From Nitrososphaerota archaeon (GTDB lineage: Archaea; Thermoproteota; Nitrososphaeria; Nitrososphaerales; Gagatemarchaeaceae): a DNA stretch of 8,819 nt. The stretch's first letter is position 1. Every line of letters begins with the position of its first letter. This document shows positions 1-5,494 of this stretch, in pieces. Location: assembly GCA_005877225.1 (NCBI GenBank), contig VBPK01000014.1, forward strand, positions 1 through 8,819. Reading direction: 5' to 3'. The notes under the pieces are model-generated. The model saw only the letters and a list, made by a program, of their open reading frames with translations. It was not told where the DNA came from and ran no database searches. Made by a program: the position numbers and the translations under genes.

Positions 1-77
1 TCCTGCGCGTAATCTTTCCACCAGTAGATCCTGTCGTAGTAAGACGCCAGCTCCGAGTAAAGCGCAAGCTTAGGCAT
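1..77 (-). CDS. SAM-dependent methyltransferase, N-terminal fragment cut by the window edge
   Basis: Reading the minus strand from the ATG at 77 gives 25 codons beginning MPKLALYSELASYYDRIY and then WWKDY before the window ends. The pattern 'YSELA-x-YYD-x-IY-x-WKDY' is the usual opening helix of class I SAM-dependent methyltransferases (UbiE/Methyltransf_11/25 type), where it precedes the glycine-rich SAM loop. The catalytic and SAM-binding motifs would lie outside the window, so the substrate cannot be stated. A TATA-like element lies about 30 nt upstream of the ATG with no ribosome-binding site between, supporting this start as leaderless. It is transcribed divergently from the gene at 293. 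The family call rests on the N-terminal helix only. Confidence 0.6.
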   Translation of the reverse strand, partial: MPKLALYSELASYYDRIYWWKDYAQ

Positions 78-102
78 GACAAGAGAACGTCCGATTCAGA
101 AT

Positions 103-110
103 GTATTAAG
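103..110 (-). promoter_or_regulatory. TATA-like promoter element for the methyltransferase
   Basis: On the minus strand this reads CTTAATAC, centred about 29-30 nt before the ATG at 77. This is the spacing expected when an archaeal TATA box drives a leaderless transcript. The same CTTAAT core occurs at the same distance from the start at 4746. Confidence 0.5.
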
Positions 111-240
111 CGCGATAGGCTTCGAGGAGGCACTCACCGTGATGCGCTTTGTTGTGCCTCCGCCTGGATACATCCGCGTTCGCTGAAGGGATGGGATAAA
201 CTCGACCGAAAGGTCCGGCATATTGGTGAACTTGGTTCCA

Positions 241-263
241 GGATTGCTGAGGAGCCGCAATCC
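241..263. repeat. Perfect 7-bp inverted repeat upstream of the oxidoreductase gene
   Basis: GGATTGC (241-247) and GCAATCC (257-263) form a perfect 7-bp stem with a 9-nt loop. It ends next to the TATA-like element at 264-269 that precedes the GTG start at 293, so it could be an operator. There is no T-run after it, so an intrinsic terminator is unlikely. The rest of 78-240 shows no convincing gene. A plus-strand frame is open from before 96 to about 332 but has no start codon. Confidence 0.35.
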
Positions 264-269
264 TTAACC
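263..269 (+). promoter_or_regulatory. TATA-like element for the F420-type oxidoreductase
   Basis: CTTAACC, with the TTAA core at 264-267, lies 27-28 nt before the GTG start at 293. No ribosome-binding site lies between, so a leaderless transcript starting at or next to the GTG is likely. Confidence 0.4.
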
Positions 270-292
270 AAAGCTACAGGCAAAATCAGCGG

Positions 293-694
293 GTGTCCGC
301 AGAGCACCAGCAGTTCCTGTACCTGACAACAACAGGACGGAAAACAGGCAAGCCTCACAAGATTGAGATTTGGTTCGTTGCTCGTGACAGAAAGTACTAC
401 TTGGTATCAGAACAGGGAGATCGTTCACATTGGGTTCAGAACCTGAAGAGCGACCCGAAGATCTCCTTTACTGTCGGCAAGGATACCTACCGAGGTAGGG
501 GACGCGTAATAGATCGAAAGAAGGAGTCTGAGTTGGCAGCAAAAATCACTGCCCTTATGAACGCGAAGTACAAGTGGAGTGAGGGTCTCATCGTGGAGCT
601 GGCACCAGCTCGATCACGGGTCGGTGCCCGGGGCCCTGCAGTCCTCCCATCTGTTGTTCTTCGCGCTTCACGGTTCGCACACATAGAGCCATAA
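293..694 (+). CDS. Deazaflavin (F420)-dependent nitroreductase-family protein (DUF385/PNPOx-like) with an atypical tail
   Basis: Residues 8-105 carry the hallmarks of the small split-barrel F420-dependent oxidoreductases (Ddn/DUF385 type): TTTGRKTGKPHKIEIWF (12-28), the YYLVSEQG strand, HWVQNLKSDPKISF (46-59), and a final helix ending YKWSEGLIVELAP (93-105). Family members bind the deazaflavin cofactor F420 and catalyse two-electron reductions; the substrate cannot be inferred here. The start is a GTG with no earlier start in frame (stop at 248-250) and a TATA-like element 27-28 nt upstream. Family proteins normally end just after the 'GLxVEL-P' strand. Here translation runs on for 28 residues (106-133) of basic, low-quality sequence, which suggests a lost stop codon. 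The neighbourhood contains other broken genes, so the protein may be intact in its fold but recently altered at its end. The family call is firm; the activity is inferred. Confidence 0.8.
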   Translation: MSAEHQQFLYLTTTGRKTGKPHKIEIWFVARDRKYYLVSEQGDRSHWVQNLKSDPKISFTVGKDTYRGRGRVIDRKKESELAAKITALMNAKYKWSEGLIVELAPARSRVGARGPAVLPSVVLRASRFAHIEP

Positions 695-722
695 GGAGGC
701 TTTCGGTGAAGAGACGCGCGAT

Positions 723-938
723 ATGGTGAGGAGGAGAAGGCCCAAGAAGGAGAGGGTTGTGAGCAAGAAGAAGGCTACGAGAGCTGGAATGGTGTGGTCG
801 TACCGTGACCTGTACGAAGATTGGCTCCAAAAACAAGTTGTAAAAAGTAGCGAAACTACCCCTGAGGTGAAAATCCCGACGGACACCTTTGAGGGATGGA
901 TTCAAGAGCGAGTCAGGAAAAGAATATCACAAGATTGA
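723..938 (+). CDS. Small basic hypothetical protein
   Basis: No family recognised. The ATG at 723 gives 71 residues with a strongly basic beginning (VRRRRPKK). An in-frame GTG at 759 is preceded by AAGGAGAG at 747-754 with ideal spacing and would give a 59-residue protein beginning MSKKKATRAGMVWSY; I consider it the better-supported start. The body holds two similar amphipathic stretches, DLYEDWLQKQV and DTFEGWIQERV, both of the form (Y/F)E-x-W-(L/I)-Q-x-(Q/R)-V. This suggests a short helical duplication. The ORF ends at 938 in the same frame as the first readable piece of the broken TPR gene that follows, so it could be that gene's N-terminal end cut off by a stop. The neighbouring decay leaves doubt whether it is expressed. 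Confidence 0.4.
   Translation: MVRRRRPKKERVVSKKKATRAGMVWSYRDLYEDWLQKQVVKSSETTPEVKIPTDTFEGWIQERVRKRISQD
747..754 (+). promoter_or_regulatory. Shine-Dalgarno site deciding the start at 759
   Basis: AAGGAGAG lies with its GGAG core 6 nt before the GTG at 759. The ATG at 723 has no comparable site at normal spacing, so this element argues for the internal GTG as the true start of the small protein. Confidence 0.4.
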
Positions 939-1340
939 TCGGAGAGCCGACCAGATCATTATCTCTGGGTGGGCGACTACGACAGAGCCAAGGAGATGCT
1001 CGAGAAGGCTTTGGCGTTGAGGGTTGATGACGGTATCATCTGGCTGGATCAAGGTCTCCTGTACGCCCTTACAGGCAGAAGGAAGAGGCTGATGAGCTAG
1101 TGGAGCTCTTCAGAGCCGAAAAGAAGGAGTCTGTGCGAGCCTACTCGCTGCTCTTATGTACTCGGCGCTGGGCGACCTGGACGAGGCGCTCAGCAACCTC
1201 ATGCGTACGGCTAAGATCCACCCTGGCCGGCACACATCAAGTACACACCTCTCTTTTCTGAGTTGAGGAAAAACCCACACTCTCAGGAATTCTGCAGGAT
1301 GGCTGGCCTTCCTCCCTCCCTAGGAGAGCCCCGGGGATAG
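939..1340 (+). pseudogene. Broken TPR-repeat protein gene with several frameshifts
   Basis: Four consecutive frame segments together spell a typical TPR tail. Segment 1 (about 960-1079) reads YLWVGDYDRAKEMLEKALAL, then WLDQGLLYALTGR. Segment 2 (about 1088-1140) reads ADELVELFRAEKKESVRAY. Segment 3 (about 1147-1223) reads AALMYSALGDLDEALSNLM, then RTAKIHP. Segment 4 (about 1227-1340) reads PAHIKYTPLFSELRKNP, then EFCRMAGLPP, before a stop at 1338-1340. Each passage between segments needs one missing base (frame 0 to 2 to 1 to 0), and segment 1 runs into a stop at 1098-1100. The 'G-D-x-(D/E)-A-L' helices and the closing 'P-L-F-S-E-L-R-x-(N/D)-P-x-F' phrase are classic for TPR proteins that end in the 'drawn-out' C-terminal repeat. 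The N-terminus is not identifiable and may have continued into the ORF at 723-938. TPR proteins mediate protein contacts; no partner can be named. Sequencing error is an alternative to real decay. Confidence 0.7.
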
Positions 1341-1342
1341 TC

Positions 1343-2476
1343 TTGGAAGCGGACAGACTGCTCACCCCCCTTTACGGATTGGGGGTTGCGGGCGCCTTCT
1401 TGCAGGTCGCTGGGGCGAACTGGGACGTCAGCTCTCACATTCTTGGGATAGTCGACTCCTTCTTCACCCCATCGCACCTCGTCCTCTACCTCGGGATCTT
1501 CCTTGTCCTGCTCGCTGGATTCCTTGGGGTCTGGTTCGAGAGGCAGACAGGTGCCAAGTTGAGACCCTTCTTCACCGGCTTCAGGGTGGCCTTCGCCGGG
1601 AGCCTGATCCAGCTTGTTGCGGGCCCGCTCGACCTCTGGTGGCACAGCGTCTATGGCTTCGACCCCTACCTCTTCACGCCCACTCATTCGATGCTGATAG
1701 TCGGCCTCGCTCTCGGCGGGGTCGGGATGGGGGTCGGGACTCTCCGTCTTCTGCAGCGAAACAACAACGACGGCACCAGACTTCTGAAGTTTCTCGGCGC
1801 GCTCATTCTCGGGACTCTCTGGCTCGATGTCAACTTCGTCGTTCTCTGGCTCGCGAACGCTCAAGGGGTCGCGTACACCTTCGGGGTCTGCGCGCCGCAG
1901 GTCATCTCCGCTAGAAGCTGCGCCTTCGTTGGTGCGTATGAAGGTGCGATATACCTGCCCGCCCTGTTTCTCGACGCTCTGGGCGGCGCCGCGGTGATTC
2001 TCCTCGCTGCGAGAACCATAGGTCGGAGAGGCGCGCTGACCTCGGTGGCCGCGCTCGTGGTTTCGGTTAACGCGACGGCGAACCTCGGCTTCACTGCCTA
2101 CATGCTTCTCTATGTCGGGGTTCCGGGTTCATTCTACTTCGCCGCCGCCACCAGGACCGCCGGGGCCGAGATAGCGTCAATCATCCCGCCTTACCTCGCA
2201 CTCCTCATTCCGGTGCTGCTCCTCGATTTGCTTGCACGGCGGGAGGGGAGAAGGGCTCTGGTCGCATCCTTGGTTGCGGGACCACTCTCAGTCTTCATAG
2301 ATGGCCGTTTCTCACTCTTCTCGGGGCTATGGTCCCCAGACGTCACGACTCTCCTCTATCTCCTGCCGATGATAATCGGCGGTCTCGCGGCGAGAGGAAT
2401 CAAAGGAAGACTGGAGGAAGCTCTCCTCTCCGGTCGGGTTCCTCCGGCTCTCGGCGGGCTCCCCGAGCAAGCCTGA
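1343..2476 (+). CDS. Multi-pass membrane protein with duplicated D-x3-H / TP-x-H motif, unknown function
   Basis: A 377-residue protein with about 9-10 hydrophobic segments spread over its length; it is certainly an integral membrane protein. I do not recognise a named family. The first third contains two copies of one pattern. Residues 28-51 give D28-x3-H32, then T42-P43-S-H45 and LYLG. Residues 97-121 give D97-x3-H101, then T112-P113-T-H115 and LIVG. The paired Asp/His sets sit at membrane-segment edges and could bind metal, heme or a quinone (inference). Later loops contain Cys183 and Cys193 (VCAPQVISARSC). The start is TTG; no other start codon lies in frame back to the stop at 1259-1261, and no Shine-Dalgarno site or well-placed TATA element is visible. 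The gene begins 2 nt after the stop of the broken TPR gene, so it was probably once co-transcribed with it. Confidence 0.8.
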   Translation: MEADRLLTPLYGLGVAGAFLQVAGANWDVSSHILGIVDSFFTPSHLVLYLGIFLVLLAGFLGVWFERQTGAKLRPFFTGFRVAFAGSLIQLVAGPLDLWWHSVYGFDPYLFTPTHSMLIVGLALGGVGMGVGTLRLLQRNNNDGTRLLKFLGALILGTLWLDVNFVVLWLANAQGVAYTFGVCAPQVISARSCAFVGAYEGAIYLPALFLDALGGAAVILLAARTIGRRGALTSVAALVVSVNATANLGFTAYMLLYVGVPGSFYFAAATRTAGAEIASIIPPYLALLIPVLLLDLLARREGRRALVASLVAGPLSVFIDGRFSLFSGLWSPDVTTLLYLLPMIIGGLAARGIKGRLEEALLSGRVPPALGGLPEQA

Positions 2477-2530
2477 CGAAGCTCGGAGACGAGGGTCAGA
2501 CAATCGGTTTGGAAGTCTCCAGCGTGGTCG

Positions 2531-2537
2531 TTATATC
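2531..2537 (+). promoter_or_regulatory. TATA-like element for the gene at 2558
   Basis: TTATATC lies 21-27 nt before the GTG at 2558. Initiation about 25 nt downstream would fall on the GTG itself, supporting it over the in-frame ATG at 2600, which has no ribosome-binding site. Confidence 0.45.
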
Positions 2538-2557
2538 TCGCATTCAATTGATTCAGG

Positions 2558-3409
2558 GTGGCGGATCGGGCAAGAGCCTTCCAACATGAATGCCTGGTAA
2601 TGGCAGTACGGAGATTGTCGGAGGAGGGTGGTCTGAACCCGCAACTACGCTATGTAAAGCGAGGAAAGCTGCGTGTCGTCGAGATGCCACACAGGCTGCG
2701 ACTTGACCCGGCCACCGTGATCAAGACGGTAGTCGAGAAGGAGAAGCCCGAGGTGGTGAACATCACTGCAATGGCCTGGTTGGGGGAATCTGATTCGCCG
2801 TCGTCAGACGGAGTGGATGAAGGCCAGCCGTTCGCCCCGAAGGAAAAGGAAGTGCTAGTCTCGATCACATTTGACGATTCGGCGACGAAATACTTCTCCG
2901 TCTTTGAACTCTTGAGGAGAAGGGATGAGATCGAGCTTAGAGATGGGTTAGGGAGCGACGTCACGGAAGCAGACATAACGATAGGTGCGGGCGAGCCCGA
3001 GAAAGAAATTCTGCAGGGCCCAATCGTGTACGAGGTTCATCGCGCCACCGCCCCTCTATCGCCCACGCGCGCGCGGAGGGTGCGTCTCATCTCGGTGCTT
3101 CTTCTCACAGGCGTCACCCTGGGCTTCCTAGGTGGCTGGTGGGGTAGGATGTGGATATGGACTGCGCTAGGAATCGCCGTGGCGATTACTTTTGCCATGG
3201 CTTTTCTGGGAAGACTGTATTTTGAGAGGCTCCGAAAGGTAGTTGGGCTCCCGTATGTAGAAGGCAGGAAGAAGCACGAGCCTATTCCTATAGCCTCGGA
3301 GGAAGAAATCCTGGGAATCTCGTCAAAATCCCCCGCATACTTGACTGCGACAGTGGGTCTCCTAGGTTTGCTGGCAATTCTGTACTTGATGATCTTCAAG
3401 CCATTCTAG
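2558..3409 (+). CDS. Hypothetical membrane protein with soluble N-terminus and three C-terminal membrane segments
   Basis: No family recognised. From the GTG at 2558 the protein has 283 residues. Residues 1-172 are soluble and mixed in charge, with a likely small strand-rich domain (RYVKRGKLRVVEMPHRLRL near 31-49; VLVSITFDDSATKYFSVFEL near 99-118). Two membrane segments follow at about 176-194 and 198-217, then a cytoplasmic-type basic loop (FERLRKVVGL), and a last segment at about 262-280 ending with KPF. This resembles a membrane-tethered regulator or scaffold, but nothing shows a function. The ATG at 2600 is an alternative start that removes 14 residues. It is in the same orientation as the preceding membrane protein, 81 nt away and with its own promoter-like element. 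Confidence 0.75.
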   Translation: MADRARAFQHECLVMAVRRLSEEGGLNPQLRYVKRGKLRVVEMPHRLRLDPATVIKTVVEKEKPEVVNITAMAWLGESDSPSSDGVDEGQPFAPKEKEVLVSITFDDSATKYFSVFELLRRRDEIELRDGLGSDVTEADITIGAGEPEKEILQGPIVYEVHRATAPLSPTRARRVRLISVLLLTGVTLGFLGGWWGRMWIWTALGIAVAITFAMAFLGRLYFERLRKVVGLPYVEGRKKHEPIPIASEEEILGISSKSPAYLTATVGLLGLLAILYLMIFKPF

Positions 3410-3438
3410 GAAATACGTTGCCGCCAGGGTTCACAGCG

Positions 3439-3460
3439 CCTCTGCTGAGAGGACGCGTCC
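3439..3460. repeat. Small hairpin joined to a perfect 10-bp palindrome
   Basis: CCTCT/AGAGG (3439-3443 and 3448-3452) form a 5-bp stem with loop GCTG. The last two stem bases begin a perfect palindrome, GGACGCGTCC, at 3451-3460. It lies 30-50 nt past the stop of the gene ending at 3409. It could help end transcription between the convergent genes or bind a dimeric protein. It has no T-run. Confidence 0.35.
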
Positions 3461-3585
3461 TTGGCTGACTGACGGCAGTGTTCTGTGGTCGTAGTCATCC
3501 CAATCACCTCACAACCCACGCCCTCCAGTCTCCATCTCGTGCTCCATGAGCATTGATTATGTGTGACCTGAGTTCCGTTTCCTGT

Positions 3586-3758
3586 TCACATACATAGCCG
3601 CAGTAGCACTTCGTTGTGATCGGGTACCCGCTTTCCGTTCAGACTGTAATACTTTCCGTTGGTTCCATTCACGTCGAAGCCGATTTGAGGAGGGCCCTCG
3701 CCTCCTGCTCAATCAGGTGCTTGGCTTGGACCGGAGAGACGGGCTGCTGGTGCCCCAC
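3586..3758 (-). pseudogene. Possible small frameshifted gene downstream of the Rieske gene
   Basis: On the minus strand a GTG at 3758 opens a frame reading PVQAKHLIEQEARALLKSA. That frame stops at 3669-3671, while the neighbouring frame continues with GFDVNGTNGKYYSLNGKR and VPDHNEVLLRLCM to a stop at 3586-3588. Joining them needs one missing base near 3675-3690 and gives a coherent protein of about 57 residues with a helix followed by a Gly/Asn-rich hairpin. I recognise no family. It begins 25 nt past the Rieske stop in the same direction, so it may have been the last gene of that unit. The evidence is only the protein-like quality of the two pieces. Confidence 0.35.
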
Positions 3759-3783
3759 TCGTCCGAACCTGTTCGGTATGGTC

Positions 3784-4095
3784 TCACTCGTCAAGCTCTA
3801 CCAGAATCGAGTTTCCTTCGCGTCTAGCGGGATAGCTCTTGACCTTCAGCGTGGGAATGATTTCGAAGGCGCCAGTGCGCACGTCATAGGTCCACCCGTG
3901 CCAGGGACAGAACAGCCGGTAGCCTTCGAGGCTTCCCTCGCCCAAGGGGCCTCCTCTGTGGAGGCATGCGTTGTTCAGAGCGAAGAACTGGTCCTTGACC
4001 CGGAAGATGGCGAGCGTCCTCCCCTCCGCGCGGACCACCTTGGACTTTCCGTCGCCGATTTCGCCAACGTCGGCGACCCTTACAAGCTTGGACAA
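3784..4095 (-). CDS. Rieske-type [2Fe-2S] ferredoxin
   Basis: A 103-residue single-domain Rieske protein. The cluster ligands are plain: C44-x-H46 (CLHRGGPL) and C63-x2-H66 (CPWHGWTYD), separated by 16 residues, in the soluble NirD/BphF-like form. There is no N-terminal membrane anchor, unlike respiratory-complex Rieske proteins, so it should be a cytoplasmic electron carrier or a subunit of a larger redox enzyme. No oxygenase or reductase partner is seen in the window. The start is TTG with GGAGG just upstream. The gene follows the His-rich membrane protein gene after 15 nt, so the two are almost certainly co-transcribed. The family call is certain; the partner is unknown. Confidence 0.92.
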   Translation of the reverse strand: MSKLVRVADVGEIGDGKSKVVRAEGRTLAIFRVKDQFFALNNACLHRGGPLGEGSLEGYRLFCPWHGWTYDVRTGAFEIIPTLKVKSYPARREGNSILVELDE

Positions 4096-4096
4096 T

Positions 4097-4103
4097 CGCC
4101 TCC
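4097..4103 (-). promoter_or_regulatory. Ribosome-binding site of the Rieske gene
   Basis: On the minus strand GGGAGGCGA precedes the TTG at 4095. It lies in the 15-nt gap after the upstream gene's stop and supports this TTG as the start of a non-leading operon gene. Confidence 0.5.
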
Positions 4104-4110
4104 CACCACT

Positions 4111-4746
4111 TCAGACCAGGCTGTGCTTCCCGCTGACTTCGATCGGCTCTTCTGGCTCGGCGTGGAGGTGCTTCTTCCCCTGCTCGAGGAGCCACTCCTC
4201 AAGAGCCTTAATCTGTTCGTTGCCCTCGCCGATCACGTCCAGCTCTCGCTTGGTCAGCTGAACGGTTGTGAGAATCACGTGCTCGATATGGTCGACGTGG
4301 GTCTGTGTCGCGTGCTTCGGATGGATTTCAATTAGGTACTGGAGGTCTTCCTGGAGGTGTTCGATTTGAGAGATTATGTTCCCGGTGAGGTGCTCCACCT
4401 CGACCGAAAGGACGTTGTTGTACACGCCGAGCAGCATCTCAAGGTCAGATTGAAAGGCCTTCAGCTTGGTTATGTAGAGTTGGGAGACCTCCTTCGCGAG
4501 CGCCCGCCTCTCCTCCATTGACGACCGTGCATCGATCGACAGAGTGATCAGAAGCGTCGTAAGCGAACCAACACCCAGCTTCGACCTTAGTCTCTCCTTG
4601 GCCGTCACCTCGATCGGCTCCAGTCTCTTTTTCTCGTTCCGCTCGATCAACCTGTCCACCACCAGGTAGGTGACGGGGAGGGTCACGCCAAGCCCGATGA
4701 ACGCCGCGATCACGCTGAGGACGAGGTCGTCAGGAGTAATTGCCAA
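4111..4746 (-). CDS. Membrane-anchored helical protein with a His-rich segment, unknown function
   Basis: A 211-residue protein with one N-terminal membrane segment (about residues 8-30) followed by a basic/acidic stop-transfer region (DRLIERNEKKRLEP). The rest is predicted almost all helical, with charged heptad-like stretches suggesting a coiled coil or helical bundle facing the cytoplasm. His residues are concentrated in the middle: H142, H145, H150, H153 and H156 within HPKHATQTHVDHIEHV, plus H119 and H130 one or more turns before. This spacing (i, i+3, i+8, i+11, i+14) can line one face of a helix, so metal or heme binding is possible but unproven. I recognise no named family. The start is TTG, preceded by a TATA-like element about 30 nt away and no ribosome-binding site, consistent with a leaderless first gene of a two-gene unit with the Rieske gene. 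Confidence 0.75.
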   Translation of the reverse strand: MAITPDDLVLSVIAAFIGLGVTLPVTYLVVDRLIERNEKKRLEPIEVTAKERLRSKLGVGSLTTLLITLSIDARSSMEERRALAKEVSQLYITKLKAFQSDLEMLLGVYNNVLSVEVEHLTGNIISQIEHLQEDLQYLIEIHPKHATQTHVDHIEHVILTTVQLTKRELDVIGEGNEQIKALEEWLLEQGKKHLHAEPEEPIEVSGKHSLV

Positions 4747-4772
4747 CAGGGCGGAGGCAAGGAGTAGATTGA

Positions 4773-4780
4773 GATTAAGT
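4773..4780 (-). promoter_or_regulatory. TATA-like element for the His-rich protein / Rieske unit
   Basis: On the minus strand ACTTAATC is centred about 30 nt before the TTG at 4746, in the 80-nt gap after the hydrolase gene. It implies that the His-rich protein and Rieske genes can be transcribed apart from the upstream pair. Confidence 0.5.
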
Positions 4781-4826
4781 TATGGCGGTCGCGGGAGTAC
4801 CACCCGCTTCCGGGCGACTCGCAGAA

Positions 4827-5489
4827 TCAAAGCTTTGCGCCAGGCGCCCAACTCCCGAAGTTCTCGAGCAACCAGTTCGCCGCCTTCTTCACTTCTTGCC
4901 CGGCCAATGCGTGGGTGCCGTTCTCCCAGTTGAGCGTCACCTCTGCCCCAGCTTCTACGAACAGTCTGGATAGCCGCTCCACCTCTCCTAGGGGAACAAC
5001 CTGGTCGAACCTCCCGGCCGATATGAAGACGGGGATTCCTTTCAGGTTGGGCAACTCCTCCGGCGTCAGGGGCACCATCGGCCGGAACAACAACGCGCCC
5101 GCGGGGAGGAGAGACCCCGCCAGCAACATGCCTGCGGCGATGTTCGCTCCGTTCGAGTATCCGACAAGCACTACTTGCTTCGATTCGAAACCATACCTGA
5201 CAGACGCAGCCTTCACGAAATCCGCGAGCTCCTTCGAGCGGAACTTCAGGTCTTCGACATCGAATACGCCTTCCGCCAGCCTTCGGAAGAAGCGGGGCAT
5301 GCCGTTCTCTATCACCTTCCCTCGCGGACTGAGCAGGGAAGCGTCCGGGGCCAGCGCCGTCCCCAGCGTGATAAGGTCCTCCTCGTTGCCTCCGGTGCCA
5401 TGCAGGAGGAGCAGGGTGAGTTTGCTGCCCTTTCCGGGCCTGAAACGGTGGACGAAACCTAGGTCCGCGGACGACCGTCTCATCGCCAT
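4827..5489 (-). CDS. Alpha/beta hydrolase, phospholipase/carboxylesterase family (MhqD-like)
   Basis: A 220-residue serine hydrolase of the COG0400 type (carboxylesterase/phospholipase, YpfH/MhqD group). Visible motifs, in order: LLLLHGTGGNEEDL (26-39; oxyanion-hole loop H30-G-T-G-G), nucleophile elbow G110-Y-S112-N-G114, SAGRFDQVVP with the acid D162, and GTHAL with the catalytic H193. The length is normal for the family, and there is no signal peptide. Starts: ATG 5489, ATG 5483, or GTG 5498, whose bases overlap the stop of the upstream gene (GTGA). In every case translation is probably coupled to that gene. The upstream partner is a glyoxalase/dioxygenase-like protein, the same pairing as MhqE-MhqD in Bacillus subtilis and Staphylococcus aureus, where the genes respond to quinones. 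A role in ester or thioester cleavage during quinone or aromatic detoxification is inferred from that pairing. An in-frame extension up to 5777 is antisense shadow of the upstream gene and was not used. Confidence 0.9.
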   Translation of the reverse strand: MAMRRSSADLGFVHRFRPGKGSKLTLLLLHGTGGNEEDLITLGTALAPDASLLSPRGKVIENGMPRFFRRLAEGVFDVEDLKFRSKELADFVKAASVRYGFESKQVVLVGYSNGANIAAGMLLAGSLLPAGALLFRPMVPLTPEELPNLKGIPVFISAGRFDQVVPLGEVERLSRLFVEAGAEVTLNWENGTHALAGQEVKKAANWLLENFGSWAPGAKL

Positions 5490-5494
5490 GACGT

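Larger units (their letters stand above)
3410..3783. other. Gap between convergent genes: inverted repeats and a probable broken small gene
   Basis: The stretch lies between the stop of the plus-strand gene at 3409 and the stop of the minus-strand Rieske gene at 3784. The left part (3410-3585) contains the inverted repeats at 3439-3460 and no convincing gene. The right part holds a short minus-strand reading interrupted by one frame change, listed separately. No tRNA, IS end or CRISPR repeat is visible. Confidence 0.5.

Noticed and set aside
142..186. A 14-codon ORF behind a GAGGAGG-like site
   Set aside because: It is too short and without recognisable sequence; the region upstream of 293 has no gene-like reading.
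706..729. A GTG-initiated 7-codon frame directly after GGAGG at 695-699
   Set aside because: The site is well placed, but the peptide stops at once; more likely a chance purine-rich stretch in a decayed region.
1283..1864. A 193-residue minus-strand ORF rich in Glu, Pro and Asp
   Set aside because: It is the antisense of the membrane-protein gene and its composition is the mirror of hydrophobic codons; no domain is visible.
3616..4335. A 239-residue plus-strand ORF
   Set aside because: It runs antisense across the Rieske gene and the His-rich protein gene, both of which show clear protein features on the other strand.
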